A DNA stretch of 64,000 nt, from the NCBI RefSeq assembly GCF_025024155.1, contig NW_026251768.1:62001-126000 (forward strand), read 5' to 3'. The translations under genes and the position numbers were made by a program. Origin of the DNA: Gamsiella multidivaricata. Its lineage: Eukaryota > Mortierellomycota > Mortierellomycetes > Mortierellales > Mortierellaceae. The notes under the pieces are model-generated. The model saw nothing but the letters and a program-made list of their open reading frames with translations, was not told the DNA's origin and did not search any database. Shown in pieces: positions 63,250 through 64,000 of the stretch. Numbering within the stretch: the first letter of the stretch is position 1; each line of letters starts with the position of its first letter.

Positions 63250-64000
63250 TTATTGCTTCAAAGAATCGAATGGAGACGGAAGACCAGACTGGATCACAGC
63301 TCCACCGAGGCACTCATCCTGATCGTAAAGCACGATTTGCTAGACATGTTTGTACAAAAGACAATGTTAGTGTATAGACTCATATGTTGATAACCAGAGG
63401 AAAAAAAAAGCCATGGGCGAGTCTTTACCTGGCCAGGAGCTATGGCTCTTTGAAGATCCTTAAAGTGCACCCTGAATAGCTGTGCAGACACGGCATCTGA
63501 CACCCTGCCCGCAGTGTCCAAGATGGGCTCGATTTTGCATGGTTCTAGCGAATTGAGAACGAAGAGTAACAAGGTCGATATCAGACATCTTTGTCTGCTA
63601 ATACACACGAAGACGACGCGGTGTTTGAAGAGAGTTCACAGTGCGCAACTTACGAGGTGCTTGTCGGTGTCGGATCTGTGCTGTGAAGGGATATTCGTCC
63701 GATGATGGCGAGTCGGATTCTCCGACTGTAGACTGTAGCAGTCTCTGGGGTGGTTGACCAGCAATCCAATGCCATGATTCTGCAATTAGTCCTGGTGAAA
63801 AAAGCCTTGGGTTTTGTCTATAAGGTGATAAATGTAGAGTCTGGTTAACAGGTGGGCCCTCCCACAATGCCAAGAGTAGGTAAAAAACACACTAGAAAGT
63901 GTCCTTATTGTTTTAAACTTACGTTCCCTCAACAACAATCAGGGTGTTGGATGGCAGGTCCGTCCTGAGCACAACCCATCTATTGATATTATAGACAATT
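63250..64000 (-). CDS. SLM3: mitochondrial tRNA-specific 2-thiouridylase, C-terminal part (cut by window edge)
   Basis: Four exons are visible on the minus strand (64000 or beyond to 63923, 63817-63654, 63544-63429, 63339-63250) and join in phase. They encode the C-terminal third of the MnmA/TRMU family: RWVVLRTDLPSNTLIVVEGT, GLIAESWHWIAGQPP, FTAQIRHRQAPQPCKIEPIL, RVHFKDLQRAIAPGQ, then IVLYDQDECLGGAVI and a short tail. The AIAPGQ...DECLGG block is the family's C-terminal signature. The enzyme thiolates the wobble uridine of mitochondrial Lys, Glu and Gln tRNAs. The ATP-binding N-terminal domain and catalytic Cys lie outside the window. It is convergent with MSC2. Confidence 0.88.

Noticed and set aside
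63654..63791. Alternative exon chain in another frame for the right-edge gene
   Set aside because: It also closes in phase, but loses the TRMU motifs (ESWHWIAGQPP, RHRQAP), which the chosen chain keeps.

Overview
This window is nuclear DNA of a fungus. The genes are intron-rich, with mostly 60-120 nt introns, GTAAGT-type donors, CTRAY-like branch sites and pyrimidine tracts. They encode typical fungal proteins such as gamma-COP, Sec23, Sip5, Fip1, the mitoribosomal protein MRPL20, fungalysin and an HDEL-tailed calreticulin. An EHD ATPase, an S49 SppA-type peptidase and an acid-sphingomyelinase-like enzyme fit an early-diverging lineage (Mucoromycota, perhaps Mortierellomycotina). That placement is inference from gene content. 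I saw no rRNA, tRNA, CRISPR array or intact transposon.

Layout. 0-6.3 kb: a hotdog-fold thioesterase (+), SIP5 (-) and an L-threonine aldolase (+). 7.4-13.3 kb: an EHD-family ATPase, a glutathione peroxidase and a mitochondrial RsfS/MALSU1-like ribosome assembly factor (all +). 13.5-18.8 kb: an unrecognised multi-pass membrane protein (-), divergent from SEC21/gamma-COP (+). 18.9-22.7 kb: the 3' end of an Rch1/SLC10A7-like transporter with no visible N-terminal half (-), then an SPX-RING protein (+). 23.4-27.6 kb: a single-exon F-box protein (+) and a C2H2 zinc-finger regulator (-) with a long purine-rich, repeat-rich upstream region. 29.1-33.2 kb: a gene-poor stretch. 33.2-42.2 kb: MRPL20 (+), a DPY30/Sdc1 homologue (-) divergent from a 16-exon condensin subunit 3 gene (+), then FIP1 (-). 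42.7-57.1 kb: five minus-strand genes in a row: an acid sphingomyelinase-like enzyme, SEC23, an F-box/WD protein, fungalysin and SppA. 57.8-63.2 kb: calreticulin and the MSC2/ZnT5-type zinc transporter (both +). 63.25-64 kb: the C-terminal exons of the mitochondrial tRNA 2-thiouridylase SLM3/TRMU (-), cut by the window edge.

Several genes act in the secretory pathway (SEC21, SEC23, calreticulin, MSC2, fungalysin, sphingomyelinase) and several in mitochondria (RsfS-like, MRPL20, TRMU, probably threonine aldolase). The order nevertheless looks like ordinary housekeeping gene order, not a functional cluster. I joined exons by hand and checked reading phase across every junction; where phases could not be closed (the 13.5-14.6 kb gene) I say so. 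The most unusual items are an EHD ATPase whose C-terminus is a membrane segment instead of an EH domain, a calreticulin with a second HDEL motif after a repeat-built extension, the truncated Rch1-like transporter, an S49 peptidase in a fungus, a GC-AG intron and two 19-nt micro-exons.
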